A stretch of 64,000 nt of DNA from assembly GCA_037974665.1 (NCBI GenBank), contig CM075772.1, forward strand, positions 38,537,052 through 38,601,051, in the 5' to 3' direction. The notes below the pieces were generated by a model that ran no database searches, was not told the DNA's origin, and saw nothing but the letters and a program-made list of their open reading frames with translations. Position numbers and translations under genes: made by a program. Shown here one piece after another: positions 24,656 to 35,798 of the stretch (position 1 is the stretch's first letter; every line of letters starts with the position of its first letter). Origin of the DNA: Ehretia macrophylla (taxonomy: Eukaryota; Streptophyta; Magnoliopsida; Boraginales; Ehretiaceae).

Positions 24656-24844
24656 TACGAACAAACACAGTAAGGAACGATGTTAGATACCATTTTACAC
24701 AGTAATTTCTAGAAAAATAATGTTTATGTGACTCAAATGATGTTTCACCTCTTCGTATGTTAAGAATTCAAATATTAAACGTCAAATCTTCTTTTTTACA
24801 ATGCAAATGCTTACATACAAGGGATGTTGAATCATCACCCGAGT

Positions 24845-25002
24845 AAATTATACCAATACTATGTTTTATTTTTCTTTTTTTCCTTTCCTATTTTTTCTTT
24901 CACGTTCTTCTTAGTATTCTTTTCTCCGTATATCTCATTGTCATGTATAATTAGAATATTGGTAATTTATATTGCATTAGGTTTTCACCATTGTGAGAAA
25001 TT
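24845..25002 (+). repeat. Dispersed repeat, partner at 36200-36342
   Basis: A T-rich start (ctttcctattttttctttc) followed by attcttttctccgtatatct and ttttcaccattgtgagaaa recurs at 36200-36342 at high identity and in the same orientation. No termini of a known element were found. Confidence 0.7.
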
Positions 25003-25384
25003 TTGTGTAAAATTTTTCGGTACAACTCATAATTAGTTCTAAATAATAAAAGGATTCTTTCAGTTACCTTATTAAAAACTATCTTATTAAGATAAGACTA
25101 TGAAAATTAAAGATGAATTTAGAGAATTGAATAAACTAAGCATGTTGATTTCAAGACAAGTTAAAAAACAATGAACTTTAGTTTTTCGTATATTCTCAAC
25201 ACTTCTACTTCATCTTGATTAGGCATCCTAGTCTATTACAATCTCATCATATACATTTTCCCTCCTCACCAATATTATTTTATATGAGAAAAAAATTAAA
25301 AGAGTAATATCTACAACTGAAAAAGTCCAAACTATTTAAAAATTATATATATTCCTATTTCTAAAAATTAATTTTCATTGATGA

Positions 25385-26780
25385 TGTCACGACCTGAGTC
25401 CAGACCCCCGAGCTCGCAGGCGCGACTAGTGTTCTAAGCATAAGAAACATGTACTTAGATCTATTTCCTACTAGCCCAAAATTGTTAACTCAAGTTATTC
25501 TTTATACCCACAACATCCATTTATAAACCACACAATCACACTATCTCCCACCGATGTGGGATGTCACATACACCCCCGTTAAGGACCTAATATCCTTATC
25601 AGGGGCACACATACCCAGGACCAACCAGGCGGTGAAGGATTTTAGAGGTGACTCCTACGAGTTCAAGAGGTGGCTCCCACCAGTTTTCTAAATATAGCAC
25701 TTTGCCCCGTATAACACTTAGCTTTCGTATCGGCTAGTGACCTGCTCTAATACCATTCTGTCACGCTTTGAGCCCGAACCCCGGACCCGCATGTGCGACT
25801 GGTGTTGTAGGCATAAGAAATAATTACTTGGGCCTCTTTCCTACTAGCCCAAAATAGTTAATCCAAGTTGTCTCTTATATCCACAACACCCACTTATATA
25901 CCACACAACCACACTATCTCCAACCAATGTAGAATGCCACATACACACCCCTTTAAGGACCTGACGTCCTTGTCAGGGGCACGTAAACCTAGGTCTAACC
26001 AGGCGGTATAGGATTTTAGAGATGGCTCCTACGGGTTCAAGAGGTGGCTCTCACCAACCTTCTAGGTGTAGCACTTTGCCCCATATAGCACTTAACTCCC
26101 CCACTAGCTAGTGACTGATTTTGATACAATTCTGTCACGCTTCGAGCCCAGACCCCCGATTAATCATAGCATTTTGTCACACATAGTACTTAGCTCTAGC
26201 ACCGATTAGTGACCTGCTCTGATACCATTCTATCACGCCCCGAGTCCAGACCCCCGGACCTGCAGACGAGACTAGTGTTTTAGGTATAAGGAACAACTAC
26301 TCGGACCCTCTTTTCTACTGGCCCAAAATGGCTAACCCAAGTTATTCCTTATACCCACAACACCCATTTATAAATCACACTATCTCCCACCGATGTGGGA
26401 TGTCACATACACCCTTGTTAAGGACATGATGTCCTCGTCAAGGGCACACATACCCAGGACCAACTAGGCGGTAAAGGATTCTAGAGGTGGCTCCTACAAG
26501 TTCAAGATGTGACTCCCACCAGCCTTCTAGGTGTAGCATTTTGCCTCGCATAACACTTAATTCTCATATCGGCTAGTGACCTACTTTGATACAATCTGTC
26601 ACGCTCCGAGTCCAGATCCCCGAGCTCATAGGCGCGACTAGTGTTTTAGACATAATAAACAACTACTTGGGTCTCTTTCCTACTGACCCAAAATAATTAA
26701 CTCAAGTTTTTCCTTATATCCACAACACCCACTTATAAATCACATAATCACACTATCTCTCACCGATATGGGATGCCATA
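25385..26780 (-). mobile_element. Tandem TRIM retrotransposon, five LTRs
   Basis: LTR-like units of about 177-184 bp (on the minus strand beginning TGTGACATCCCACATC and ending GTGACA) lie at 25385-25568, 25759-25941, 26133-26158 (truncated), 26231-26407 and 26597-26780. Between them are internal regions of about 190 bp. Next to an LTR each internal region has a primer-binding site for initiator tRNA-Met (TGGTATCAGAGCAGG on the minus strand, perfect at 26213-26227). At the other side it has a G-rich polypurine tract (ACGGGGGTG). Likely target duplications are GATGA (25380-25384) and GTTGA (26781-26785), one mismatch. It has no coding capacity, as expected for a terminal-repeat retrotransposon in miniature. 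Confidence 0.85.
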
Positions 26781-26785
26781 GTTGA

Positions 26786-28380
26786 TCCATTGAAGACATT
26801 CTTCGTAAAAATTACTAAAAATAATGATACAAATTAAAATTTAAAATAAAAAATAAAAAAGTTTCTATTCTTGTCCCTTTTTCTTTTCCCTTTTCCTTTT
26901 TCTCTTGCATTAGTTCTTTTTTTCATATTTTTAATCTCTTTTGGCCATGCTTCTTCCTTGAAGGGCTTAGAAATTAAATTTCATTTAGTACTATTTATTA
27001 CTTAACTTATAAAAGAATTCCTTGCTCTTTTCACAATGAGTTCACATTGGATAAGAATTTGGGTAAATGCTCGTGGCATTGAAACTTCCAGAATAGCTTA
27101 GTGGGGTTTTCAACAAAAATCATTTCTCGTATAACTTATGCTCCCAACATAATATAGTTGATCTGATTTCTAACTTTACCTTGATGTCACGAATTTTCCA
27201 ATTTTTAACCAAATTACCTTTTTTTTTTCTTAATTCACAAGAAAGTCTTAATCCATACAAACATATCAAATGATGTTACTTGTAAGAATTGATCTCGTAA
27301 TTGTATAATAGTGGGTTAATTATCACGCATAGTCTTGGTTAACAAAGACTACATTAAAAATGAATAGTATACCATAATTGTCAGATTAATTTTCATAGTG
27401 TATTTTTCGTTTAACATTATTATGCACCATACAGGAGTGTACAGGTACTTTCTACTTAGCGTTGCTATATTTCTATCAATTACATTAAATTGTATAGTAG
27501 CATCATATTATATTATAATTTTTTTAGATTTTTTCTTAGGTTTAATTTTATTTACGAACATTAGCATCGAATGATGATGGGAATGGGTCAAATAAGCTTC
27601 CCTAATGCCTGAAAATGGACAAAGCAAGATTGACTAAATTGTGTGGAAAGGGCTCAAAGACGTGTTGTAACCAACTGTGAAAAATCAACCGAATATTCTA
27701 GACTGAAAACATGATTTATTAGTCCTTGAAAGTTTTTACTCTTTTTATTAAGTATAATTCTACAAAAAGTATGATTCACCTTAATTGTTGGACTGTAAAA
27801 TCTATAAATTTCACGTCGAAAAAGTCTAGATATTTTTAAATTGATTTATTATTTATTCGATTATATCCAGTTTATTCAGCATTCAGCACATGCACTCTTT
27901 TAAAATCGAAATATCACCCTTTTATCTGAAAATTAGGTTTAACATGTAGAAATTAGGTATAATATGGGTTTGATTGAATTAGAGTCAAGTGCAAAATGCC
28001 AATATTAGGGCCTGAAACACAACAATACAACATTTTTACATTAATACTCGATATATTAGTAACCTGTTTTAAACAATAAAAGTACCTGATCCTGACTTGG
28101 AATTAATATAAAAAATTAATCTCGATAAAATTATAAGATAATATATTTAAAATATGATTTTTTTTTTTTTGTATTTATAGGCCCAAAGATTTTATAAATT
28201 AATAATTAATTAAATTCTAAATAATAAATTAATTATGAAATTTTCTTAAAACATACACGCGCTATTGTAGGTTTTACAAGATGTATCCAAGACGTTCTAG
28301 GTCTAGGACGTTTTGTAGAATTTTCAAAACTGGTTTGGTTTGGGACTCGTAAATGATGGGTTAAGGTTGACGTTGGAGTT
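26786..28380. other. AT-rich interval, no gene recognised
   Basis: Nothing with coding or transposon hallmarks could be supported. This interval is the spacer upstream of the pseudokinase B promoter. It contains T-rich tracts at 26860-26940 and 28158-28172. Confidence 0.5.
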
Positions 28381-28400
28381 GGGCCACATACGGACATGGC

Positions 28401-28600
28401 CACGTGCGTAATACTAGTATCTTATATAAACCCCCCTCACGTAGTGATTAGAAAAACACTTTGAGGGCTGCTTTGTCGTGTGGTTGCCGGTACCTCCTTC
28501 GAAGCTTCTTCTGTCCTTTTCTTGTCGTTTTGGAGAGAGACGCCCAAAGAGCACCAAACTAGTATTTCAAGTTCGAAACCTCTTTTATCTTTTCTTTCTC
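28401..28600 (+). promoter_or_regulatory. Promoter and leader of pseudokinase gene B
   Basis: A G-box core CACGTG (28401-28406) lies 16 bp upstream of a canonical TATATAAA (28423-28430). Transcription would start around 28455. The leader matches the gene A leader in inverted orientation. The G-box region is altered in gene A, so the pair may differ in regulation. The leader is separated from the first coding exon by an intron of up to about 1.7 kb ending at the AG at 30338-30339. Confidence 0.65.
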
Positions 28601-28800
28601 TTTCAATTTTCTTTTTTATATGAATATGTTTCATTGGATTAATTTTCTTTTCTCTCTTTCTTTTCCTTTTGTATCTCGAATGTTTCGTTTTCTCTTTTCT
28701 TTTTATGCATCTGAAAATTTGAATTTTTTTGCCTTTATTCTGTAAACTTGTTGACTTCGAGTAAACACTTTTTATTTTTGTTTTTGTTTTTTTAATTTAG

Positions 28801-28848
28801 GTATATATATATATATTTATATATATATATATATATAAATATATATAT
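28801..28848. repeat. (TA)n microsatellite
   Basis: An AT-dinucleotide tract with short interruptions, in the leader intron of gene B. Confidence 0.9.
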
Positions 28849-29505
28849 TCACGAATGTGGATTTTTTTTTTCTACATTTATTTTAGCTTGTGGAAATCCC
28901 GTTAGCCTTTTTATAAAGTTGTTAGCTTTTGGGCCTGAGTTGCTCAATTCTTTTGCTTCTTAGGAACTCAGTATGTTTATGTACTTATCATGCACAAATA
29001 TGATTTTTTATTTATTTTTCTTTTGAATGAGCATGTATAAAAATTTAAAAATTTAGCCCTTTTCTTCATATAAAAGCTTTGAGATTGTGAAAAGGATTGC
29101 TCATGCACCTAGGCGTCTGAACTTTATTATAAAAAAAATAATTAAAGAATGTAAGTTTATACAATTGTAAGCATGGTTTTGTATAGAAAAAATGACATAC
29201 TTCTGTATCAAGTTGTTATTTTTGTTATCCGGGTGTTGACTGCCAGGATTATTCACATGATCCCTGTGATCAAATTGAGATTCAAATTTGTTATCAATGA
29301 TGTAAACTGCTTAAAACCTCTTTGAAGTGTTGACATGCATAATTGATTTGTCACCCTATGCCTTTTAAAATGTGAGTTTGATTTAAGTTTGTAATAATTT
29401 TATGTTGTGCGTGATACTGTGAGTGAGTACTAGTTTCTGCTACACATTTGCTTCTGTAATGGGATGGAAAATTGTAAAGGTGAAAGGGATGATATTGGTA
29501 AAGAT

Positions 29506-29709
29506 CAGTGTTTGAAAAGGCGCACCTTAGAGGCGAGGCGCACCCTCATCGCTTAAAAGGCCTAAGGCAAGGCGATTTTATCTAGGTGCACCAAGGCGCA
29601 CGAGGTGACCGCCTTGGTCGCCTTTTGTAAAATAGTTATATTTTGTCAATATTTGTCTTTTGTTTTGGTAGTATGTGTTTAAATTACAAAAATACCCTTG
29701 ACCTTTTGA

Positions 29710-29781
<72 letters not shown>

Positions 29782-29963
29782 CAAGATGTTTTTGAATCAA
29801 AAATTATTTAATTAAAGCTTCTATCTTAGTGTTCTTTAATTTCGTAACTTATTTTTCATAAATATAAGAAATGTACCTTACTTTGCTCAGGCACGTGCCT
29901 TGCATTGCGCCTTGCACCTAGACACTAGGACTCCGTATCGTTTTAGTGCCTTTTTATACACTG
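29506..29963. mobile_element. hAT-type MITE in the leader intron of gene B
   Basis: The ends CAGTGTTTGAAAAGGCGC and, inverted, CAGTGTATAAAAAGGCAC form hAT-style TIRs. The 8-bp flanks GTAAAGAT (29498-29505) and GTAAAGAG (29964-29971) are a target duplication with one mismatch. GC-rich subterminal repeats of the aaggcgcac type fill the left end and recur near the right. The body includes a (TA)n(TG)n tract (29708-29780). It has no transposase. It helps explain why this intron is much longer than that of gene A. Confidence 0.85.
29708..29780. repeat. (TA)n(TG)n compound microsatellite
   Basis: About 25 TA units are followed by about 11 TG units inside the hAT MITE. It is likely to vary in length. 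The open frame across it is a poly-TH/IY artefact. Confidence 0.95.
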
Positions 29964-30339
29964 GTAAAGAGGAATGCAATTTTCTTTGTGTGATTATGAG
30001 GAAATGGTGGGCGTGAACTCAGATGGCCGTCCTTGCATTACCATAGTGGTTGCAGTATTAGGATACAATGTACCCTTCTTTGCGCATCCTTATATAAAGG
30101 AAAATGTTCTCTAGCTGCACGTGTTTCTATTCATTTTATGCATACTTACCAGTAGTTACATATATATTGTTATTACTTGCTAAATGTGGTTTAATCTGAA
30201 TCGATGAATCGGTATGCTAATGTAGAATAGTATATAACTAACAGACAATGATTCTTTCTAGTTTTCATGTCTCGTAATCTTTTCTGATTTTTCATTTCTT
30301 CACCTCTGACATTATTTCCATCTGCTTTAATTGGAACAG

Positions 30340-33300
30340 TGGAGGGAATGATGGATCATGGTTTTGCTAGAAGGTTGAAATATAAGGAACTAGCGATGTT
30401 TACGGACAATTTTAGTGAAGAAAACTTTGTTGGTATTTTCCAATTTGGCAAAGTGTACCGTGCAAAATTTCAGCGGGTTCTGCCTCAAACAGATGATGTG
30501 ATGGTGAAGATATGGGAAGTTCCAAAGCGTAATGAGTATTTCCAGGGAGTTAATTTAGCTGGAGTGATGGTTCGTTATTTGAATAACTAAAATCCTTGTG
30601 CTTCTAATTAGTAGGTATCCTTTATGGATCCTCAGTATCATACTAGTGATTGCTTATTTTGTGTATCCTTTTCAGTATGAATTTGTTCTACTTAAACATG
30701 AGAGACTGACAACACACCCAGGGATGATAGATCTTCTTGGATTTTGCTGGGACGGTGAACATCTTGGTGCCCTTTATAATTTTAACCCACTGGATACCGT
30801 TCATAACCTGATCCCTAAGGGTACGCATAATTCTGTGCCCTATTTTATCCAATATGATGTACAATTACTTGTAAATACTCAATGATCTAGTAGTATCTGA
30901 ATATCATGTCGAATTGATTATTGATGCTAAGTTGTGTTTACTTATAGATAGCTTTACTTGGCTCCAAAGAATCAAGGTTGCCCTTGGATTTTCTCGCCTT
31001 CTTAAGTTTTTGCATGCTGGAAATTCTGCATATAATCCATTCATGGTTCGCAATATTGCTGCTGCTCATATTTTGGTCGATGAGGTTTGATTTGCGCCTT
31101 ATCTCATGATTTCTTTTTGTAAGTTGTCATTTTCTTTCATTTGTCGGAAGAGAGGAATGAAAGCTCATTGTTTCTCAAAGCAATATATAAACTTCAGTTA
31201 TTTTTCATGCAGGAATACAATCCCAAATTACATGACTTTGGCATGATTACTGGTGGAATTTTCCCTGATAGAGTGATGTATGAATGTAATGGATGCTATG
31301 GCTACGTTGACCCAAATATTGGCTACTCAGGTATGTGAAATTGTCAACGGTAAGAAGTAGGTTTATGCTAGTATCCACGGTTTCCTTTCATTCCCATAAT
31401 TCTTTTTTCTGTAAAAAAAAAAAAAAGTATAGAACATACGAGGGTTAAATATGTTTGTAAGTCCACCTATTAAATTACAAGTTTGGTCTGCAATGTCAAA
31501 GTTCAACATATATTGACCGTCTATGGTCTATGAGGAGTTATTTTGTGGTTGGTGCTTAAAGCACAATTTTGTTGTCCTGTTGTTTATGTGAAACTACAGA
31601 GAGGTTAGCAGGATTAAGATGTATGAAATTCCCCTCCCAATTGAGGTGTTTTTTTTTCTCGGAAGAGCCGAAGGCAACATCCTGGTGGGAGATTATTTGA
31701 GAAAAAGTACAGTGCTTTATGTGAACTACTGTTTTTGGGTTAGAAAGATGAAATATCTAGTCACTTAAAAATTACGTAGTGTTATGCTAAGATCATTTTT
31801 GGGAAACTTGTCACTTTGTGTATTTGGACTAAAATGGGTTATGGCTAGAGCAATAAGGGAGATTTTATTTAGCTTGAGATATGTATAATAAAAGATGGAC
31901 GGGGAGATTGTAGGAGGCTGCTCTATTATGCCTCGTGCCAATTGTGTGGAAGGAGATAAACTTAAGAACCTGCAAATGAGGGCAAAGAAATATATTAGTC
32001 AGAGAGAGAACCCCAAAAGATGTAATACTTTTGTTGTAACTCAGCATTTCGCAAATCTTCTAAGACAATGAAGGAACTTGAACTAAACTAAGGGATGGAA
32101 AGAATAGAGGAGAAAAACTTGTAAAATTATGGATAGTGGAAGAATCAACTTCTTAGAATTTCCAAGCCGACTGTTTCAGGCATTTCTCTAGGCTGTGGCA
32201 TCAGCAACTTTCTGTGCTAATGATATGTATGACTGATCTGTAGGTCTAGACATTATAATTGCTAGCATTTTAGATCTGCCCTGTTACTTGTATTTCCTTC
32301 TTGATGCTGTTTTGAAGTGGGAAATAACTTTTGCAATGTAGAAGTTTCAGAAAGCTAACCTGGATACGAGTGTGGCAAAATGCCTCTTTACAGGATATGT
32401 CAAATGACTGTAATTGGATCTTGCATGGGTGAAGCAATGTTAAATGTGTTAGGTGCTGTACTGAACTGTAAGACGAGATGAAGTCTGTTGATTTACATTT
32501 GTCAATTCCAAGTCATACCATACTGCTGCTCTACTCATCCAATCCACTTAGCTTGGACTATAAGCCATGTCATGGAGCCTGTTACTTATTGGTTAAATAT
32601 CGGATTTCTATTCTTTTCTGTTTTCTGGGCGGGGAGTGGGGAGTGGGGCGTGGGGGTGGTTGTAGTGAGTTGCAAAGATGTTTTGTAGGTATCTCTTTTG
32701 GAGTAATTCCTGGCAAATTGCTGAAGTTGTGGAATCAGGCACTTTTTGGCTATTATGTTAGCCTTGCCTTGCAGTTCTAAAGTTCATGAAAATGCCGTAT
32801 TCACTAGGTATATCACTCATTATAACTGAAGTGATGGAAGTATCATCAGGGACAATAACTGTTGGTGTCCCTGATCCAATTGATTTTCTCTTCATGATAT
32901 GAGAGATGCTTCTTATGTTTTGAAGCAATAAGTCTTGAAATTATATCCTTATCATTTCCTAATAGCTTTTTGGCATCTTTCTCACAGATAATTGGTCAGA
33001 GAAGTCGGATGTTTTTGCATTCGGAGTTGTATTGTTAAACCTAATAACCAAAAGAGTTGATACAGAAGAAGAAGAAGATAGGCGCTCCAATGCTCCTCTC
33101 CTTTATTCTTGGGCCTGGGGTCTATTCGAATATTGTGAATCAGAAAACGGCAATGGAAAGTTCACCCTTTCACTTGTGGACCAAAATTTAACATTGGATC
33201 CTGATTTTTCTTTAACGGATGGACATGAAATTACAGATTTAGCAATAAAATGCATAAATAGAATTGCAGATGAACGTCCTACTATGAAGCAAGTTGTGAA

Positions 33301-33367
33301 GTCTTTGCTGAAACTGCAAGTGATCAAGAAACATGCTGAGTTTCTGGGATTGGCCTCCAAATTGTAA
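30340..33367 (+). CDS. RLCK-type pseudokinase gene B, intact
   Basis: Five coding exons: 30348-30569 (ATG at 30348; the exon opens at 30340 after an AG), 30676-30820, 30948-31084, 31213-31330 and 32988-33367. All introns are GT-AG, phases match throughout, and a TAA ends a 333-residue product. Kinase landmarks: loop FVGIFQFGKVYRAK (residues ~28-41), VMVK lysine (~54), HPGMIDLLGFCW (~87-98), MVRNIAAAHILVD in place of the HRD catalytic loop, DFG retained (HDFGM), and SDVFAFGVVLLNL (subdomain IX). With the HRD Asp replaced it should not phosphorylate by the usual mechanism. It lacks signal peptide and membrane segment, so it resembles a cytoplasmic receptor-like pseudokinase, a class often acting as scaffold or decoy in plant immunity (family knowledge, not shown here). 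Intron 4 is 1657 bp, against 405 bp in gene A. Confidence 0.85.
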
Positions 33368-34255
33368 GCTGGTGTTGATGGTTAGTACCGTGTTTCAGCT
33401 CTGTTTGTTATTTAATCTTTACCTTTTAGCTATGAAGTTCTGAAGGTTCAGCTACGATATTACCGGAACTACAGCTGGTATATGTGCATTCTTTCATAAT
33501 GTGAAAAGTCTTCAAAATGTCTTGGATGTTTAACGTCTAGGACACAGCCCATGGGGCCCACATTGACGTGTGTTTTCATGTGCCAGAGAGAAATTGTGGG
33601 TCCCATAAACGTTTTGAAAACTCTCCCTTTATAATGTTATGGAACTCTAGCATTAGAAGCATATTGAACCAAGAGTAGTAGTTTTAGAAACTAGTGCTTT
33701 GAGACTTTATTTATGTCATCATTTTAAAATATTGTAAAACTATTTAAATTTCAGTACAAATTCTTATTTATTTTCTGTAAATCTAGCATTGGATGTATTT
33801 AGCACTAATGGTGTTAAGTGGACATTGGATGATTTAGATATTTGATAAGGTCTTTTGGGACTTTATTTACTATTCCAATTTTATGAGAAAGATTCAATCG
33901 GAAAGGAAACAATCTAACCTAGCAAATTTGGCAACATAATTAGAAGAATAATTTGTTTTTATCTTTTTTTTTTCTAAGTAAGCAAGTATTTTTATTAAGT
34001 TCAACAATTCAATACACAGACTTATAACATCTTTACACAAATGAAATCCAAAACTCATATCTTCTATTTTTCACTTTCTACAGATAATTCTATTCAAAGA
34101 ACTACTCCTGAACCAACTTGAATCTTAAGCTGGACACTATTGATAATTTTGCCAAACAATTGCTCCTCTCTAAGGTAGTTTCGCATGTCCAATCTATTGA
34201 TTGTTCTAATCAAATTGATGCTAAAACTAGTGGGATCAAGAGAGCGACCATGTTC
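33368..34255. other. 3' flank of gene B and AT-rich DNA
   Basis: The first part is the 3' UTR: tttcagctctgtttgttatt near 33397-33416 matches the sequence just below the gene A stop (about 13250-13265, inverted), so the duplication reaches past the coding end. The rest shows no gene. A T-run followed by tttttattaagttcaac near 33960-34005 may be a retroposed 3' end, unproven. Confidence 0.55.
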
Positions 34256-34258
34256 TTA

Positions 34259-34809
34259 GACTGTTTCCAACAGCCTCGTCAAAAGCACTTCTTCGCCACT
34301 TTGATGAGGCTAATGACCAAAACACAGCTCCAACAGCCTCGTTATTCCACTCGCCATTCAAGAGAGCTCGTTAGTTTGCCTTTTTTGCTCGCTAGATTCA
34401 TTGAGTGAGCAACCTCGCCAAACGATTTTTTATTGCTTTTGTGTTGCTGATGTGGAATAAAAATAATTATGAATGAACGAACGAGAATGGTAAAAAAAAA
34501 TGAACAAAGAGGGATGGATATGGAGGAAGAGGAAACGGCTGACCAGAAAGAGCCAGATGATGTTGAATGAAATTAGGGTTGGAAGGGAAAGACCTTATAT
34601 ACTAATATGATTCTTAAATTGTTGGTGAGAGATAAAAAATAAAAATAAAAAATTGAAAAACAATAAATTTAATAGTAAAATATTAATATCTTAGTTAAAA
34701 TAGGGAGTGTTGTTGGAGTAAAATAGAAATAGGGAGCTCCTAAAATAAGGAGAAATTATTTTAGCTCCCTATTATAGTAAAAAATATAAGGAGACTGTTG
34801 GAGATAGTC
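34259..34809. mobile_element. PIF/Harbinger-like MITE, 551 bp
   Basis: The left end GACTGTTTCCAACAGCCTC and the inverted right end GACTATCTCCAACAGTCTC are flanked by TTA on both sides (34256-34258 and 34810-34812). This is the terminal style of plant PIF/Harbinger MITEs. There is no transposase. A 96-codon frame crossing its left border (34118-34408) is therefore spurious. Confidence 0.85.
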
Positions 34810-35574
34810 TTAAAGAGTATTCATGCAGGTTCAAGACTTGTATGGGACAGAGAAATGGTGGTGGTCGTATCGATATTGTTGTAGTTGTGGTGGTGGAGGT
34901 GGAAGGAGGAGGTGAAAATAGAAGGAAAATGTAAATTAAAAAATGTCTCCTATGTTATTATTAATTTGTTGAAATGAATTTCTAGACTCACGGATTTATC
35001 GACATCAAGTTCGTCTTGTTTTACAATGACTAATAAGGGGCAGTTTGTCCAAGAAGAATCTATTTCTTCGAACATATAGGAAAAAAATTGCATTATAAGT
35101 GCGTACAACTAAATACTAATGGACAAATAACAAAAGTAGATAGTGTGTAACATTTGATTAAATACAAGGAAAGTTTTAATAATTCTCCTGATACAAGGAA
35201 TATGTTTGCATATTAAGCATATTATATGAGGGGTTTACGCATTTTACCCCCTTAATTAATCATGAGTGTTTGAAATTTATTTCAAAATTCGAATACATAG
35301 AAAAACGATATATGTAATTTGCTTGGATTTTCAACCAAAATAATTTGATGGTACGGACTACAAAATAGTTTAATGGCCCTTAAATTTTTGGAACTTTTTC
35401 TAAAATATTTTAAGTCGTTCTCTAATTCAAGCTCATCTAATCCCGTGTTTGGAAAATGATTATTAGAAAATTTTCTCTTTTTCAAAAAATAAGGAGCATC
35501 ATAGGTTTTAATGCATCTGCAGCCTGAATGCTACGTCGATTTTTAGGGGCCAAACAAATTGTTGTGTCGCTAAC

Positions 35575-35790
35575 CAGGGGCGAATTATGAATTTTTGTCA
35601 GTTGGGGCTAAATGACATAATATTTTTAACTAAATGAGTAATTTTTTTTTCAGTAAAAATTTATTAATTTTTTTTTAAAACTAAAAATACATAAATATTT
35701 AAATTTTTTATAAAAATACATAAAGTTTTTAATTTTTTTTAGAACAGTAGGACTGCAGTCCCCGTTTTTTCCCACATGCAGTCACCCCTG
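35575..35790. mobile_element. hAT-type MITE, 216 bp, perfect target duplication
   Basis: The ends CAGGGGCG and CACCCCTG are flanked by an identical 8-bp TCGCTAAC on both sides (35567-35574 and 35791-35798). The interior is AT-rich and non-coding. The perfect duplication suggests a fairly recent insertion. Confidence 0.85.
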
Positions 35791-35798
35791 TCGCTAAC

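Noticed and set aside
26213..26227. tRNA gene fragment (initiator Met)
   Set aside because: Only the 3'-end complement is present, next to an LTR; it is a primer-binding site.
25385..26780. CRISPR-like or satellite array
   Set aside because: The ~375-bp periodicity is explained by alternating LTR and internal parts with primer site and polypurine tract.
29578..29784. ORF with HTHTHT and IYIYIY repeats
   Set aside because: It is the translation of a (TA)n(TG)n microsatellite.
34118..34408. 96-residue ORF
   Set aside because: It crosses the left boundary of a Harbinger MITE and has no homology.
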